Positions 62,894-64,000 of a DNA stretch of 64,000 nucleotides are shown piece after piece. This stretch comes from Oleiagrimonas sp. C23AA (GTDB lineage Bacteria > Pseudomonadota > Gammaproteobacteria > Xanthomonadales > Rhodanobacteraceae): contig NZ_JAARLY010000010.1 in NCBI RefSeq assembly GCF_011759385.1, positions 1 to 64,000 on the forward strand, given 5' to 3'. Under the pieces are notes generated by a model. That model had not been told where the DNA came from. It saw only the letters and a program-made list of their open reading frames with translations, and did no database searches. A program made the position numbers and the translations under genes. The first letter of the stretch is position 1. Each line of letters begins with the position of its first letter.

Positions 62894-64000
62894 TCAATGC
62901 GATTTCAGATGCCAGGCCGGCTGCACGTTGGCGGCGCGGAATGACGGGTAAAGACCAGCCAGCACGGTGGCGGCCATGGCGACCAGCACGGTCAGCGCGA
63001 ACAGACCGACGTTCAGGCGTGCCAGATCGGCAATTTCCGGCGGCAGCACCACGCGCATGGCCAGCACACCCAGCGCGGTCAGCACCATGCCCAGCACGCC
63101 GCCGGTCAAGCCGACCATGCCGGCCTCGATGACAAACTGCGCGTAGATGGCCCGACGCGGCGCACCAATGGCGCGGCGCACACCGATCTCACCCGAACGT
63201 CGGGTCAGTTTGGCCAGCAGCAGCCCGGCGGTATTGACCAGGCAGACCACGAACAGACCCAGCGCCACCAGCAGCGACACCTTGGTGTCCGACGGCACCA
63301 CATGCATGTAATCGAGCCACTGCGGCAGGCTGCGCAGACGGTTGTTGGGCGGCCAGTCATAGCGGCCGGCCTGCTGCTGCGAACGCGCGTAGTTGTCCAG
63401 ATAGCGTTTGTAGGCGCTGACCTGGGCAGTGCTATCGAGTTCAGCCATGTAGGCAATCCACACACAGGTGGAATGCTGCAACCCGACAAAACCGGGCTCG
63501 GGACTTGGCCGGCTGCAGTTGGTGGTGCCCTGGTTGGTGATGTTGGCGTCGATGGCACTGGGCAACGGAATCAGCACGTCATCACGCTGCGTGGTGAAAC
63601 CGCCGGTGTTGACCACGTCGTAGAACATCGGCTTGGGGTCCCAGTGATCGGTGACACCAACGACGCGGTAGTTTTTGCCCTCTATGTTGATCGAACGCCC
63701 AACGCTGTTGCCGCCACCGAACAGCTTGTCGTTCAGATGCGAGGAGATCACCACCACCGCGGCGCGATGCTGGTCGTCGGCGTGGCTCCAGGCGCTGCCG
63801 TAGGCAAAGGGCACATCCAGCATCGGGAAGAAGCCGGCGAACACCGCATGACCGTCGACGTTGAACGGATGCGCACCGGCCTTGTCCGGTACTACCGACA
63901 CGCCCAGGCGGTACATCGCCGACTGGTGCACGGCGCGGTGATCGCGCATCAGCGCCATCGCATCCGGATAAGTCAGCTGCTGGGGCGGCTCGTTGTCGGT
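62894..64000 (-). CDS. ABC permease, FtsX/MacB-type long subunit, module 1, N-terminus outside the window
   Basis: 368 residues to the stop; the frame is open at base 64000, so helix 1 and the start are missing. Visible: FFPMLDVPFAYGSAW, LNDKLFGGGNSVG, DHWDPKPMFYDV, cysteine pair TNCSRPSP and HSTCVWIAY (16 residues between), coupling segment LTRRSGEIGVRRAIGAPRRAIYAQ, and C-terminus YPSFRAANVQPAWHLKSH. It is the most upstream permease seen. Further modules, the ATPase and an adaptor gene may follow to the right. Confidence 0.92.
   Translation of the reverse strand, partial: TDNEPPQQLTYPDAMALMRDHRAVHQSAMYRLGVSVVPDKAGAHPFNVDGHAVFAGFFPMLDVPFAYGSAWSHADDQHRAAVVVISSHLNDKLFGGGNSVGRSINIEGKNYRVVGVTDHWDPKPMFYDVVNTGGFTTQRDDVLIPLPSAIDANITNQGTTNCSRPSPEPGFVGLQHSTCVWIAYMAELDSTAQVSAYKRYLDNYARSQQQAGRYDWPPNNRLRSLPQWLDYMHVVPSDTKVSLLVALGLFVVCLVNTAGLLLAKLTRRSGEIGVRRAIGAPRRAIYAQFVIEAGMVGLTGGVLGMVLTALGVLAMRVVLPPEIADLARLNVGLFALTVLVAMAATVLAGLYPSFRAANVQPAWHLKSH

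Noticed and set aside
40337-64000. Identification of the permeases as LolC/LolE
   Set aside because: The fold class is shared, but the number of copies, lack of lolD, and distinct terminal motifs do not fit the lipoprotein-release system, which is a single operon.
40337-64000. Identification of the genes as full-length MacB
   Set aside because: MacB carries an N-terminal ATPase domain. These proteins begin directly with the first membrane helix and contain no nucleotide-binding motifs.

Overview
The window is GC-rich chromosomal DNA from a gammaproteobacterium of the Xanthomonadales, most likely Rhodanobacteraceae or Xanthomonadaceae. The evidence is gene content and order: a Pil-Chp chemosensory operon (pilG-pilH-pilI-pilJ-pilL) divergent from gshB-tonB-yqgE-ruvX-pyrB, then pilT/pilU, proC-yggT, aroK-aroB, hemE, valS, rimI and proS. 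Genus cannot be fixed from sequence reading alone. I saw no tRNA, rRNA, CRISPR array, insertion sequence, phage or plasmid gene.

Layout. 1-7155 (minus): the type IV pilus chemosensory operon, entering with pilG and running off the left edge inside pilL, whose acidic linker holds eleven 12-bp tandem repeats. 7495-13243 (plus): glutathione synthetase, TonB-like protein, YqgE, RuvX, aspartate carbamoyltransferase and a large unknown lipoprotein. 13368-15617 (minus): pilT-pilU, the pilus retraction ATPases. 15936-17952 (plus): proC, yggT and a small exported protein. 17959-19782 (minus): pdxH, yjbQ and a cobalamin-binding-like protein. 19877-33475: housekeeping genes (glycerate-kinase-like, sugar-epimerase-like, aroKB, a mini WGR protein, hemE, DUF4328, valS, rimI, a probable holD, pssA, DUF4124, proS, an H-NS-like nucleoid protein). 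33549-36395: a ThrE-type exporter and a divergent NRAMP metal transporter with a Fur-box-like site at its start.

36424-64000 (all minus) is the unusual part. Transcription runs right to left through eighteen consecutive FtsX/MacB-type ABC permease genes, then a sigma-54-type response regulator, two small exported proteins and a histidine kinase. The permeases form nine two-gene modules. In each, a long subunit (429-440 aa; N-terminus like MLxYYLQLAWRSLRR, usually with a periplasmic cysteine pair) precedes a short subunit (404-422 aa; C-terminus RASRVPPVVATR) after 1-24 bp. Modules are separated by 30-418 bp, often holding GC-rich palindromes. I number them 1 to 9 from the right edge (upstream) to the left. 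No ABC ATPase and no membrane-fusion protein is encoded between them, so at least nine permease heterodimers probably share an ATPase encoded elsewhere, perhaps just beyond position 64000. One spacer carries what looks like the eroded 3' end of a further short subunit, suggesting a once larger array.

My best reading is a type VII (LolCDE/MacB-like) export or envelope-stress system expanded by tandem duplication and controlled by the adjacent two-component pair. Substrate and function are unknown.
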